Origin: Actinomadura litoris
GTDB lineage: Bacteria; Actinomycetota; Actinomycetes; Streptosporangiales; Streptosporangiaceae
NCBI RefSeq assembly: GCF_009733595.1
Contig: NZ_WOFH01000015.1
Location: 1 to 64,000, forward strand
DNA length: 64,000 nucleotides
Direction: 5' to 3'
A program made the position numbers and the translations under genes. Below, in pieces: positions 31,961 through 39,928 of the stretch (the first letter of the stretch is position 1; each line of letters begins with the position of its first letter). The notes beneath the pieces are model-generated. The model saw only the letters and a list, made by a program, of their open reading frames with translations. It ran no database searches and was not told where the DNA came from.

Positions 31961-34900
31961 TCAGGCAGGGCGCCGGGCGCGGCGTCGGTCGCGTGCGGGC
32001 GGGGCCCAGGCCGCGATCGGGTTGCCGAGCCACCGGGTGCGGGCGGGCAGCTGCTCGCCGCGCGTGACCAGGGACGCGGGTCCGACCGTGGTGTCCGCCC
32101 CGATCGAGGCCGCGGGGAGGACCACCCCGCCCGAGCCTAGCGTCGCCCCGCCCTCCAGCACGACGGTATCGACCCTCATGATCCGGTCGTGGAACAGGTG
32201 GGTCTGGAGCACGCAGCCCTGGTTGACGCACGCGCCGTCGCCGAGCCGGACGAGGTCGGCCTCGGGCAGCCAGTAGGTGGCGCACCAGACGCCGCGTCCG
32301 ATCCGGGCGCCGAGCGAGCGCAGCCACAGGTTGAGCGGGGCGGTGCCGAGCCACGGCTCGGCGAACCAGGGCGCGGCGAGCACCTCGACGAAGTTGTCGG
32401 CCAGCTCGTTGCGCCACACGAACGAGCTCCACAGCTCCCGGTCGCCGGGGGCGATCCGGCCGACCAGCGCCCACTTGGCGGCGGTCGCGACGGCGGCGGC
32501 GAGCGCCCCGGCGGCCGCCAGCACCAGGCCGGAGGCGAGCACCGCGACGGCGGGCCCGTAGGAGGAGGCGAGCCAGGCGAGGGCGGCGGCGGCCAGCACG
32601 CCGACGGCGACGCATCCCATCGCCGGGACGACCCGGCACGCCTCGACGGCCGCGCGCGCCGCCTTCAGCCGCCGGGAGGGCCGGTAGGTGCGGGACTGGT
32701 CGGCGGTGTCGGCGGTGCGGTGCAGCCGCACCGGCGGCAGGCCGAGGTAGGACGCGCCGGCCTTGGCCTTCTTCGGCGCGGCCGACAGCACCCCGATCAG
32801 CCCGCCCTTGGGCACCTTGCGGCCGGGCGCCGCCATGCCCGAGTTGCCGAGGAAGGCGCGCTTGCCGATGCGGGCCCGCGCGACGCGCATCCGTCCGCCG
32901 CCCAGCTCGTAGGGGGCGACCATGGTGTCGTCGGCGAGGAAGGCGCCGTCGGCGACCGAGGTCATGGCGGGCAGCGCGAGGACGGTGGAGGCCTCCACGT
33001 CCCGCCCGACGCGCATGCCGAGGGCGCGCAGCCAGGCGGGGGTGAGGATGCTCGCGTACAGCGGGAACAGCCAGACCCGCGCCATCCCCATCAGCCGGCT
33101 GGAGGCCCACGCCCGCCACGCCTGCGCGCTGTGCACGGGGTGCTCGCCCTCGCGGAGGCCGGCGCCGAGGAGCCGCACGGCCGCCAGGGTCGCGGCGGCG
33201 AACGTCGCGAGGCCCGCGAGCGTGGCGGCGGGGACGGCCAGGAGCGCGGCGGCCAGCGCCTCTCCGAGGGTCGCGGTGCCGCGCAGGGACAGGCCGAGGA
33301 CGGCCAGGCCCGGCAGCGCGGCCAGCAGCGGGAGGAGGCCGAGGAGCACGGCGGTCGCGCCGTAGGCGAGCGTCCAGCGGCGGGTGCGGGGCGGTCGGCC
33401 GGGGCCCTCGGGCCGGCGGGCCTTGCCGCGGCGGACGGCGGGGGCGCCCGCCCACCGCTGCCCTGCCGGGACCCGTCCGGTCACCGCGGCACCGGCCGCG
33501 ACCTGGGCGTTCTTGCCGACGCGTGCGCCGGGGAACAGGACGGCGCGGGCGCCGACGACGGCTCCGGCGCCGACGCGGATCTCCCCGACCCGCAGGATGT
33601 CGCCGTCGAGCCAGTGGCCGGTCAGGTCGGCCTCGGGCTCGATCGCGGCCTCGCGCCCGATCCGGAGCATCCCGGTGATCGGCGGCGGGGCGTGCAGGTC
33701 GACATCCGGGCCGACGCGGGCGCCGAGCGCGCGGGCGTAGAAGGCGAACCAGGGTGCCGCCGACAGCTCGGCCGCGCCGAGCCGGGCCGCGAGCTGCTCG
33801 GCCGTCCACAGCCGCAGGTGGACCGACCCGCCGCGCGGGTACGCGCCGGGACGCAGGCCGCGCAGCAGCAGCCGGGCCCCGGCGGCGGCGAGCGCCATCC
33901 GGCCGACCGGCGCCACGAACAGCAGCGCGCCCGCGAGCACCGCCCACCACGACACCCTCGGCGCCCACGCGAACCCGGCGAGGTTGCCGAACGCGGCGAG
34001 GCCGGTCGCCCAGCGCATCGCGCCGAGGGTGAGCAGCGGGACCATCAGCAGGGTCTGGGCGGCGGCGAACCGGCGCGGCACCGGCCGCACCGGCTCCCGC
34101 CGCGCCGGGGCCGGTGCCTCCTCCTGCGGCTCGCCGTCGCCGAGGTGGTCGGCGAGGCCCCGCAGGGTCGGGTGCTCGTAGACGTCGCCGACGGCGACGG
34201 ACGGGTGGCGCGGGCGCAGCGCCGACACCAGCCGGGCGGCGCCGAGGCTGCTGCCGCCGAGCGCGAAGAAGTCGGCGCCGGGGCGGTCGGGCGTCTCCCC
34301 CAGCACCTCGGCCCACCGCGCGGCCAGCCACTCCTCGGCGCCGGTGAGGGGCTCGGCGCCCGCCTCGTCCGCCGGGTCGGCGCCGGGCAGCGGCCACGGC
34401 AGCGCGTCCCGGTCGACCTTGCCGGAGGTCCGGGTCGGGAGGGTGGCGACGGTCGCGAGCCGGGGGACGAGGGAGGCGGGCAGCGCGTCCCGGAGCCGCT
34501 CGCGGGCGGCGTCGCCGTCGAACTCCTCGCCGGTGACGAGGTAGCCGACGAGGACCTGGTGGCCGGTCGGGGTCGCGCGGACGGCCGCGGCGGCGCCGGT
34601 CACGCCGGGCAGCGCCTGGAGCGCGGCGTCGACCTCGCCGAGTTCGATCCGGCGGCCGCCGAGCTTGACCTGGTCGTCGGCGCGTCCGGCGAAGACCAGC
34701 CCGGCGGGGTCGGCGACGACGAGGTCGCCGCTGCGGTAGGCGCGGTCCCAGCCGAGGGAGGGCAGCGGCGCGTACTTCTCGGCGTCCTTGGCGGGGTCGA
34801 GGTAGCGGGCCAGGCCGACGCCGCCGATGACCAGCTCGCCCGTCTCGCCGGGCCCGACGGGTTCGCCGGAGGCGTCGACGACGGCGAGGTCCCAGCCGTC

Positions 34901-35848
34901 CAGCGGCAGCCCGATCCGGACCGGGGCGCCGCCGCCGAGCGGCGCGGCGCAGGCGACGACGGTCGCCTCGGTGGGGCCGTAGGTGTTCCAGACCTGACGG
35001 CCGGGGACGGCGAGCCGGGCGGCCAGCTCGGGCGGGCACGCCTCGCCGCCGAAGATCAGCAGCCGGACGCCGTCCAGGCATCCGGCGGGCCACAGCGCGG
35101 CGAGGGTCGGGACGGTCGAGACGACCGTGATCCCCCGCTCGGCGAGCCAGGGCCCGAGGTCGACGCCCGCGCGGACGAGCGCGCGCGGCGCGGGCACCAG
35201 GCAGGCGCCGTGCCGCCACGCCAGCCACATCTCCTCGCAGGACGCGTCGAAGGCCACCGACAGGCCCGCCAGGACCCGGTCGGACGGGCGGGCGGGGAAC
35301 AGCCGCGCCTCGGCGTCGGCGAACGCGGCGGCGGAGCGGTGGGTGACGGCGACGCCCTTGGGGCGGCCGGTGGAGCCGGAGGTGAAGATGATCCAGGCGT
35401 CGTCGTCCGGTTCCGGCCGCCCGGCGCGCCCGCCGGGCACGCCGGTGAGGGTGATCGCGCGGCCCTCGCCGACGACGGCGCAGACGTTCGCCTCGCCGAA
35501 GACCAGCGCGGCGCGCTCGTCGGGGTCGTCGGCGTCCACCGGCACGTAGGCGGCGCCCGCCGTCAGCACGGCGAGGATCGCGACGTACAGGTCGGCGGTG
35601 CCGGAGGGGACGCGGACGCCGACCCGGTCGCCGCGCCCGACGCCCGCCGCCTCCAGCTCCTTGGCCAGCAGCGACGCCTCGGCGAGCAGCCCGGAGTAGT
35701 CGAGCGGGGCCGCCCCGTCGTCCAGCGCGGGGGCGTGCGGGTGCCGCAGCGCGGTCGCGTCGAGCACGTCGAGCAGGGTGCGCGGGGGCGGCGCGCTCCG
35801 TGTCGATCGGTAGACGGCACGCGCGGTCTCAGCGAGAAGCGGACTCAA
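31961..35848 (-). CDS. Pls/PosA-type membrane nonribosomal peptide synthetase, predicted cationic homopolymer synthetase
   Basis: The 1295-residue protein has an adenylation domain (about 25-480: FTSGSTGRPKGV, NTYGPTEAT, YRSGDLV, GRADDQVKLGGRRIELGEV, RTSGKVDR) and a carrier domain with phosphopantetheine Ser534 (LGGSS). A long membrane region with six hydrophobic segments then surrounds three soluble hexapeptide-repeat-like domains. That is the layout and almost the length of epsilon-poly-L-lysine synthetase. Aligning to GrsA without gaps through positions 278-301 gives pocket residues D201 A202 E205 S244 I265 G267 T289 V297 V298 K477, a lysine-like code. There is no condensation or thioesterase domain. 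The only start is TTG at 35848, after GGGGGAG. Product: probably a poly-lysine-like peptide, not proven. Confidence 0.88.
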   Translation of the reverse strand: MSPLLAETARAVYRSTRSAPPPRTLLDVLDATALRHPHAPALDDGAAPLDYSGLLAEASLLAKELEAAGVGRGDRVGVRVPSGTADLYVAILAVLTAGAAYVPVDADDPDERAALVFGEANVCAVVGEGRAITLTGVPGGRAGRPEPDDDAWIIFTSGSTGRPKGVAVTHRSAAAFADAEARLFPARPSDRVLAGLSVAFDASCEEMWLAWRHGACLVPAPRALVRAGVDLGPWLAERGITVVSTVPTLAALWPAGCLDGVRLLIFGGEACPPELAARLAVPGRQVWNTYGPTEATVVACAAPLGGGAPVRIGLPLDGWDLAVVDASGEPVGPGETGELVIGGVGLARYLDPAKDAEKYAPLPSLGWDRAYRSGDLVVADPAGLVFAGRADDQVKLGGRRIELGEVDAALQALPGVTGAAAAVRATPTGHQVLVGYLVTGEEFDGDAARERLRDALPASLVPRLATVATLPTRTSGKVDRDALPWPLPGADPADEAGAEPLTGAEEWLAARWAEVLGETPDRPGADFFALGGSSLGAARLVSALRPRHPSVAVGDVYEHPTLRGLADHLGDGEPQEEAPAPARREPVRPVPRRFAAAQTLLMVPLLTLGAMRWATGLAAFGNLAGFAWAPRVSWWAVLAGALLFVAPVGRMALAAAGARLLLRGLRPGAYPRGGSVHLRLWTAEQLAARLGAAELSAAPWFAFYARALGARVGPDVDLHAPPPITGMLRIGREAAIEPEADLTGHWLDGDILRVGEIRVGAGAVVGARAVLFPGARVGKNAQVAAGAAVTGRVPAGQRWAGAPAVRRGKARRPEGPGRPPRTRRWTLAYGATAVLLGLLPLLAALPGLAVLGLSLRGTATLGEALAAALLAVPAATLAGLATFAAATLAAVRLLGAGLREGEHPVHSAQAWRAWASSRLMGMARVWLFPLYASILTPAWLRALGMRVGRDVEASTVLALPAMTSVADGAFLADDTMVAPYELGGGRMRVARARIGKRAFLGNSGMAAPGRKVPKGGLIGVLSAAPKKAKAGASYLGLPPVRLHRTADTADQSRTYRPSRRLKAARAAVEACRVVPAMGCVAVGVLAAAALAWLASSYGPAVAVLASGLVLAAAGALAAAVATAAKWALVGRIAPGDRELWSSFVWRNELADNFVEVLAAPWFAEPWLGTAPLNLWLRSLGARIGRGVWCATYWLPEADLVRLGDGACVNQGCVLQTHLFHDRIMRVDTVVLEGGATLGSGGVVLPAASIGADTTVGPASLVTRGEQLPARTRWLGNPIAAWAPPARDRRRARRPA

Positions 35849-35926
35849 GTCTCCCCCGGTGTCCAGGTGGCCGGCGGCCCCTCTTCCGCCGCCAAACCGG
35901 ACACTGTACTTGACGCCCGTGAACCA

Positions 35927-35960
35927 CTCGGCTACGGGACGCGAGCGTCCCGTAGCCGAG
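35927..35960. terminator. Strong 15-bp hairpin terminator between M28 and the Pls-type gene
   Basis: CTCGGCTACGGGACG (35927-35941), loop CGAG, then the exact complement (35946-35960) gives a 15-pair perfect stem starting eight bases beyond the M28 peptidase stop. It lacks a U-tract, as is common in actinomycetes. It suggests the peptidase and the synthetase are separate transcription units. Confidence 0.82.
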
Positions 35961-35968
35961 CGTGCCGG

Positions 35969-37345
35969 TCAGCCGTTGAGGGCGACGTCGTAGGCGGCGC
36001 AGCCGATCAGCTCCAGGGAGATCTGGAGGCGTTCGAGGCTGATGTTCCCCTCCACGGTGTCCTCGGGGGTGTGGTAGACGGGTTCGAGCTGGCTCGGGGC
36101 CTCCCCGCGCCAGCTGAAGTTGCCCGCGGCGATGCCGCGTTCGTGGAAGGCCTCGTGGTCGCTGGAGCCGCGCGCGGCGGGGCCCTTGGTCCGGCCGGTG
36201 TAGCCGAGCCGCTCGGCGGCGCCCGCGATCGCGGTGGTGGTGGTGTTGGGCTTGCCGTCGACCGACAGGAGCCAGTAGGTGTCCGCCGCCGGGTGGCTGG
36301 TGGCGACCATGTCGTTCTGGAAGCAGCCGGTGATCCGCGCGGCGGCCGCGTCGTCGAGCCCCTTGACGTAGTGCCGCGCCCCGACGAGCCCGAGCTCCTC
36401 GGCGCCCCACAGGCAGAACCGCAGGTCCTGCTGGGTGGGCAGGCGGCGGGTGGCGCGGGCCAGCTCCAGGCACAGGGCGGTGCCGCTGCCGTCGTCGTTG
36501 CCGCCGGGCGAGCCGGGGACGCTGTCGTAGTGGGCGCCGACGATCACGGCCCGGCCGCCCGGGTTGGGCCGGGTCGCGCGGCGTTCGGCGATGACGTTGT
36601 GGGAGGTCAGCCCGGTGTGCGCGGTGACCTCCAGGGACAGGGCGCGCACGCCCTCGCGGATCAGCTCGCCGTGGTGCTCGGCCAGGCCGAGCACCGGGAC
36701 CTGGACGGGCGCCTCCAGGGCGGGGAAGAACGTGGCGGCCTTGCGCTCGGGGTAGGTGGTGCTGCGCACGTTGACGATCAGGACGGCCCGCGCGCCCTTG
36801 GCGGCGGCGGCCTGCGCCTGGGCCTGCTCCTTGCCGGGGACGCGGGTGAACAGCGCTATCCGCCCGGTGAGGTCGGCGGTGACCTCGGTGGCCTCGCCGA
36901 GGTCGGTGACGCGGCCCTTGGCGCGGCCCGCCGCGCCGAGGGTCGCGGCGGCGCTCTGCCAGTGCTCCCCTCCGGCGCGCAGTTCGGCGAGCTTCTTGTC
37001 GGGGACGGAGAACGGCTGGAGCTCGACGGTGTAACCGAGATCACGGAGGGTCCCGGCGATGTAGTGCGCCGCGCGGTGCTCCCGGCGGGTGCCGGTGACG
37101 CGCCAGCCGATGTCGTCGCTCAGCACCCGCAGGTGCCGGAGCGCGCGGCGGGCGCTGACGCGGGTGGTGACGGCGGTGTCGCCGGGGGTGGGGGCGGGGC
37201 CGCGCGCCGCGCCGGGGCGCTGCCCGGCCGCGGAGGCGGTGCCGGGAAGCAGGCCCACGGTCGTGAGACCGGCGAGGGCGGCGGCGCCGGCCAGCAGTTC
37301 GCGGCGGGGGAACCGGTCGAGCGGGCGACGGGGGGACTCGGGCAT
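35969..37345 (-). CDS. Exported M28-family zinc aminopeptidase (Tat-type signal)
   Basis: The 458-residue protein begins with a twin-arginine-like signal (FPRRELLAGAAALAGLTTVGLLPGTASA, read in parts; cleavage near residue 40). Residues about 140-250 form a protease-associated insert. The M28 metal ligands follow: GAHYDSV, NDDGSG, GAEELG, CFQNDM and VYHTPEDT. It cleaves N-terminal residues from peptides outside the cell. The ATG at 37345 follows GGAGACGCC. It lies just upstream of the poly-amino-acid synthetase gene in the same direction, separated by a strong terminator; a link in polymer degradation is possible but unproven. Confidence 0.9.
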   Translation of the reverse strand: MPESPRRPLDRFPRRELLAGAAALAGLTTVGLLPGTASAAGQRPGAARGPAPTPGDTAVTTRVSARRALRHLRVLSDDIGWRVTGTRREHRAAHYIAGTLRDLGYTVELQPFSVPDKKLAELRAGGEHWQSAAATLGAAGRAKGRVTDLGEATEVTADLTGRIALFTRVPGKEQAQAQAAAAKGARAVLIVNVRSTTYPERKAATFFPALEAPVQVPVLGLAEHHGELIREGVRALSLEVTAHTGLTSHNVIAERRATRPNPGGRAVIVGAHYDSVPGSPGGNDDGSGTALCLELARATRRLPTQQDLRFCLWGAEELGLVGARHYVKGLDDAAAARITGCFQNDMVATSHPAADTYWLLSVDGKPNTTTTAIAGAAERLGYTGRTKGPAARGSSDHEAFHERGIAAGNFSWRGEAPSQLEPVYHTPEDTVEGNISLERLQISLELIGCAAYDVALNG

Positions 37346-37501
37346 GGCGTCTCCTCGGGTGGTGTCGACAGGGGGCGCCTGATGGCCGCGAAACTACGTT
37401 TAACACTCATTGCGGACAAGATCATGAAGGTTCCCGCAACCGAACCGTGACCGGCGCGCTGCGCCTTGCCCCACGGGGATCCGTGCGGAACCGTGGTCCC
37501 C

Positions 37502-38332
37502 ATGACCACGCTAAGTGATGGAGTGAGCACGCTCGCGGGGAGGTCCGCGCTGGTGACGGGCGCCTCGTCGGGGATCGGCGCCGCCACCGCGCAGGCCCTC
37601 GCCCTGGCGGGCGCGCGGGTGGGCCTGGTCGCGCGGCGCGCGGACCGGCTCGCGCGGGTGCTGGAGCGGTGCCGGGCGCACTCCCCCGGCTCGGTGAGCT
37701 GGACGGCGGACCTGGCCGGTCTCGACGGCCTCCCGGGGCTCGCGGCGGCGGCCGAGGAGGCGCTCGGCGGCGTCGACGTGCTGGTCGCGTGCGCCGGGAT
37801 GCCGAAGCGGCGCCGCGTCCAGGACCTGTCGGCCGCCGAGGCCGAGGAGGTGATGCTGCTGAACTACCTGTCGCCCGTCCGGCTCGCGCTGGCGCTGCTG
37901 CCGGGGATGACCGCCCGGGGGCGCGGGGACCTGGTGGCGGTCGGCTCGGTGGCGGCGCGGCTCGGGCCCCCGCACGAAGGCGCCTACGCCGCGTCCAAGG
38001 CGGCGCTGACGGCGTTCTGGGAGAGCATGGCGGTCGACCTGGACGGGACGGGCGTGCACGCCCACGTCGTCCAGCCCGCGATCATCGACACCGAGTTGTT
38101 CTCGCGGCCGGGGGACGAGCCGCCGCTGAGCGACCTGTCCGACGCGCTGCCGCCCGAGGACGTCGCCGCCGCCGTCCTGGAGGTCCTGGAGACGGGCCGG
38201 TTCGAGCGGTACGTCCCGGCCTGGTTCGAGGAGATGGCCTCGGGCAAGGCCGCCGACGTCGAGGCGTTCGTCGCGGGCGTCAAGGAGTGGGCGCGGAAGC
38301 GGAGGATTGCCCGGTCCGGGGACGCTGGGTAA
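37502..38332 (+). CDS. Short-chain dehydrogenase/reductase
   Basis: The 276-residue classical SDR shows the cofactor motif VTGASSGIGAA, CAG in place of NNAG (VACAGMPK), the catalytic Ser in VGSVAARLG and YAASK with Tyr and Lys. Length and order are normal. Substrate unknown; the C-terminal FERYVPAWFEEM is typical of the DltE-like branch. The ribosome binding site before the ATG at 37502 is weak. It is divergent from the exported peptidase and followed 51 nt later by the ABC-like ATPase. Confidence 0.87.
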   Translation: MTTLSDGVSTLAGRSALVTGASSGIGAATAQALALAGARVGLVARRADRLARVLERCRAHSPGSVSWTADLAGLDGLPGLAAAAEEALGGVDVLVACAGMPKRRRVQDLSAAEAEEVMLLNYLSPVRLALALLPGMTARGRGDLVAVGSVAARLGPPHEGAYAASKAALTAFWESMAVDLDGTGVHAHVVQPAIIDTELFSRPGDEPPLSDLSDALPPEDVAAAVLEVLETGRFERYVPAWFEEMASGKAADVEAFVAGVKEWARKRRIARSGDAG

Positions 38333-38383
38333 GGTGAGGGCCCGACCGTGACCCACGTCACATCGATGGCCCCGGAGGTGCGG

Positions 38384-39166
38384 ATGACGGTGCTGGAGGG
38401 GCTGCGGGTGGCGGACGTGACGGTGCGGTTCGGCCCGCTGACCGCCGTGGACGGCGCCGGGCTCCTCGCCCCGCCCGGCGCGGTGACCGGCCTGGTCGGG
38501 CCGCGCGGCGCGGGCAAGACCACCCTGTGCGACGTCATCGCCGGCGTGCGCCGCCCGGCGGAGGGGACCGTCCACCTCGACGGCGAGGACCTCACCGGCA
38601 CCGCCGCGCGGGCGCGGGCCCGGCACGGGATCGCCCGCGCGTTCCAGCGGCCCGCGCGCCCGAGGGCGTGGCCGTTCCCCGGTCCGACCCTGCGGGAGAG
38701 CGTGCGGGCGGCGGCCGAGCGGTCCGCGCGGGACCGGTTCGGGCGCGACCGCCTCGGCCGGGACCGGCGCCGCCGCCCCGACGCGGCGGGGCGCGCCGAG
38801 GAGGCCCTCGCCCGCGCCGGCGTCGCCGAGTTCGCCGGCTGGCGCGCCGCCGAGACGCCGCCGGAGGTCGCCGCGCTGGCGGGGCTCGCCCGCGCGCTGG
38901 CGTCCGAGCCGTCGGTCCTGCTGCTGGACGAGCCGTGGACGGCCCTGCCCGAGCGCCGCTCGCGGGCGCTGGAGGTGCTGCTGCGCGACCTCGCCGCCGA
39001 GGGCCTCGCGGTACTGGTCGCCTGCGACGGGCTGGAGCCGGCGATGGGGGTCTGCGACGTCCTGCACGTCCTGGACGCCGGGAGGGTGGTCGCGGCTGGC
39101 CCGCCCGTGGAGGTCCGCGCGGAGGTCGGCGCGACCGCCGCGCCCCGCGTGTCCCGCCGGGGATAA
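38384..39166 (+). CDS. Degenerate ABC transporter ATPase (LivG-like)
   Basis: The 260-residue protein resembles the LivG branch of ABC ATPases: Walker A GPRGAGKTT, a Q-loop in ARAFQRPARPRAW, Walker B VLLLDEPWTAL and the C-terminal VLDAGRVVAAGPP. Two essential parts are missing. Where the signature LSGGQ or AYGQQ should be, it reads PPEVAALAGLARAL, and the switch His is replaced (VACDGLEPAM). No permease or binding protein is nearby. It may be a regulatory or decaying ATPase. I start it at the ATG at 38384, preceded by GGAGGTGCGG; a GTG at 38348 is an alternative. Confidence 0.75.
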   Translation: MTVLEGLRVADVTVRFGPLTAVDGAGLLAPPGAVTGLVGPRGAGKTTLCDVIAGVRRPAEGTVHLDGEDLTGTAARARARHGIARAFQRPARPRAWPFPGPTLRESVRAAAERSARDRFGRDRLGRDRRRRPDAAGRAEEALARAGVAEFAGWRAAETPPEVAALAGLARALASEPSVLLLDEPWTALPERRSRALEVLLRDLAAEGLAVLVACDGLEPAMGVCDVLHVLDAGRVVAAGPPVEVRAEVGATAAPRVSRRG

Positions 39167-39210
39167 TGGGCCGAACTCCCGCCCCCCGACCGGCACCGGA
39201 GGGACCACCC

Positions 39211-39807
39211 ATGGGCACCGCAGGCCGCTCCGTGCGCGACTCCCTCCTGGACGCCGCCGCCGAGCTGCTCGTCGAGCGCGGGTACCGGGGCGTCCGGATG
39301 CGCGACGTCGCCGCCGCCGCGAATGTCAGCCGCCAGACCGTCTACAACGAGTTCGGCGACAAGTGGGGCCTCGCGCGCGCCGTCGTGGTCCGCGACAACG
39401 ACCGCTACCTCGACGGGATCGACCGGGTGCTGTCCGAGCACGCCGACCTGTACTCGGCCGTCACGGCGGCGGTGCTGTTCACGCTGGAGGTGTCGGCCGA
39501 CGACCAGCTCAAGAAGGCGGTGCTGACCGGCGCGGGCGGCGACGAGCTGCTCCCGCTGCTGACCACCCGCGCCGAGCCGGTGCTGTTCACCGCCAGCGCC
39601 CGGATCGCCGAGCACGCGCTCGCGCAGTGGCCGGGCCTGGACCGCACCGCGCTCACCGAGATCACCGACGCGGCCGTCCGGCTGACGGCCAGCCACATCA
39701 TGCTGCCCTCCGTCCCGCCGGACGAGGTCGCCCACCTCATCGCCCGGATGGTGACGCGCTACGTCGGCGCCCCGGTCACCGGCGCGGACCCCGCGCTGGC
39801 GGGCTGA
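39211..39807 (+). CDS. TetR-family transcriptional regulator
   Basis: The 198-residue protein has the TetR helix-turn-helix (RDSLLDAAAELLVERGYRGV, then MRDVAAAANVSRQTVYNEFGDKWGL) and a C-terminal domain with SASHIM-like hydrophobic helices. The ATG at 39211 follows GGAGGGACC. It lies 44 nt after the ABC-like ATPase and 121 nt before an MFS transporter in the same direction. The transporter's upstream region contains a repeated CGTTA (39828-39842) that could be its target; this is inference. Confidence 0.87.
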   Translation: MGTAGRSVRDSLLDAAAELLVERGYRGVRMRDVAAAANVSRQTVYNEFGDKWGLARAVVVRDNDRYLDGIDRVLSEHADLYSAVTAAVLFTLEVSADDQLKKAVLTGAGGDELLPLLTTRAEPVLFTASARIAEHALAQWPGLDRTALTEITDAAVRLTASHIMLPSVPPDEVAHLIARMVTRYVGAPVTGADPALAG

Positions 39808-39928
39808 CCCCCGCCTCTTCCGTCTTCGTTAACCGGACGTTAGATCTCCGGCGGACCCCCTGGACCGGGCCCGCCCGGCGGGCGAGCCTCCTTGCACAGA
39901 CCCGGCAGACCGGCAGCAGGAGGTTCCC

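Noticed and set aside
30642..35228. 1528-codon minus-strand frame over the M1 and Pls-type genes
   Set aside because: Wrong frame of the same strand; the product is Arg/Pro-rich, and the true frames carry HELAHQWFG and the adenylation motifs.
28594..37345. The Pls-type gene as part of a larger siderophore or antibiotic cluster
   Set aside because: No condensation-domain NRPS, phosphopantetheinyl transferase, MbtH or tailoring genes surround it; only peptidases and a helicase are adjacent.
32189..37450. 1753-codon plus-strand frame opposite the Pls-type and M28 genes
   Set aside because: Antisense shadow: composition is Gly/Gln/Arg/Glu-rich without motifs, while the minus strand encodes clear domains.
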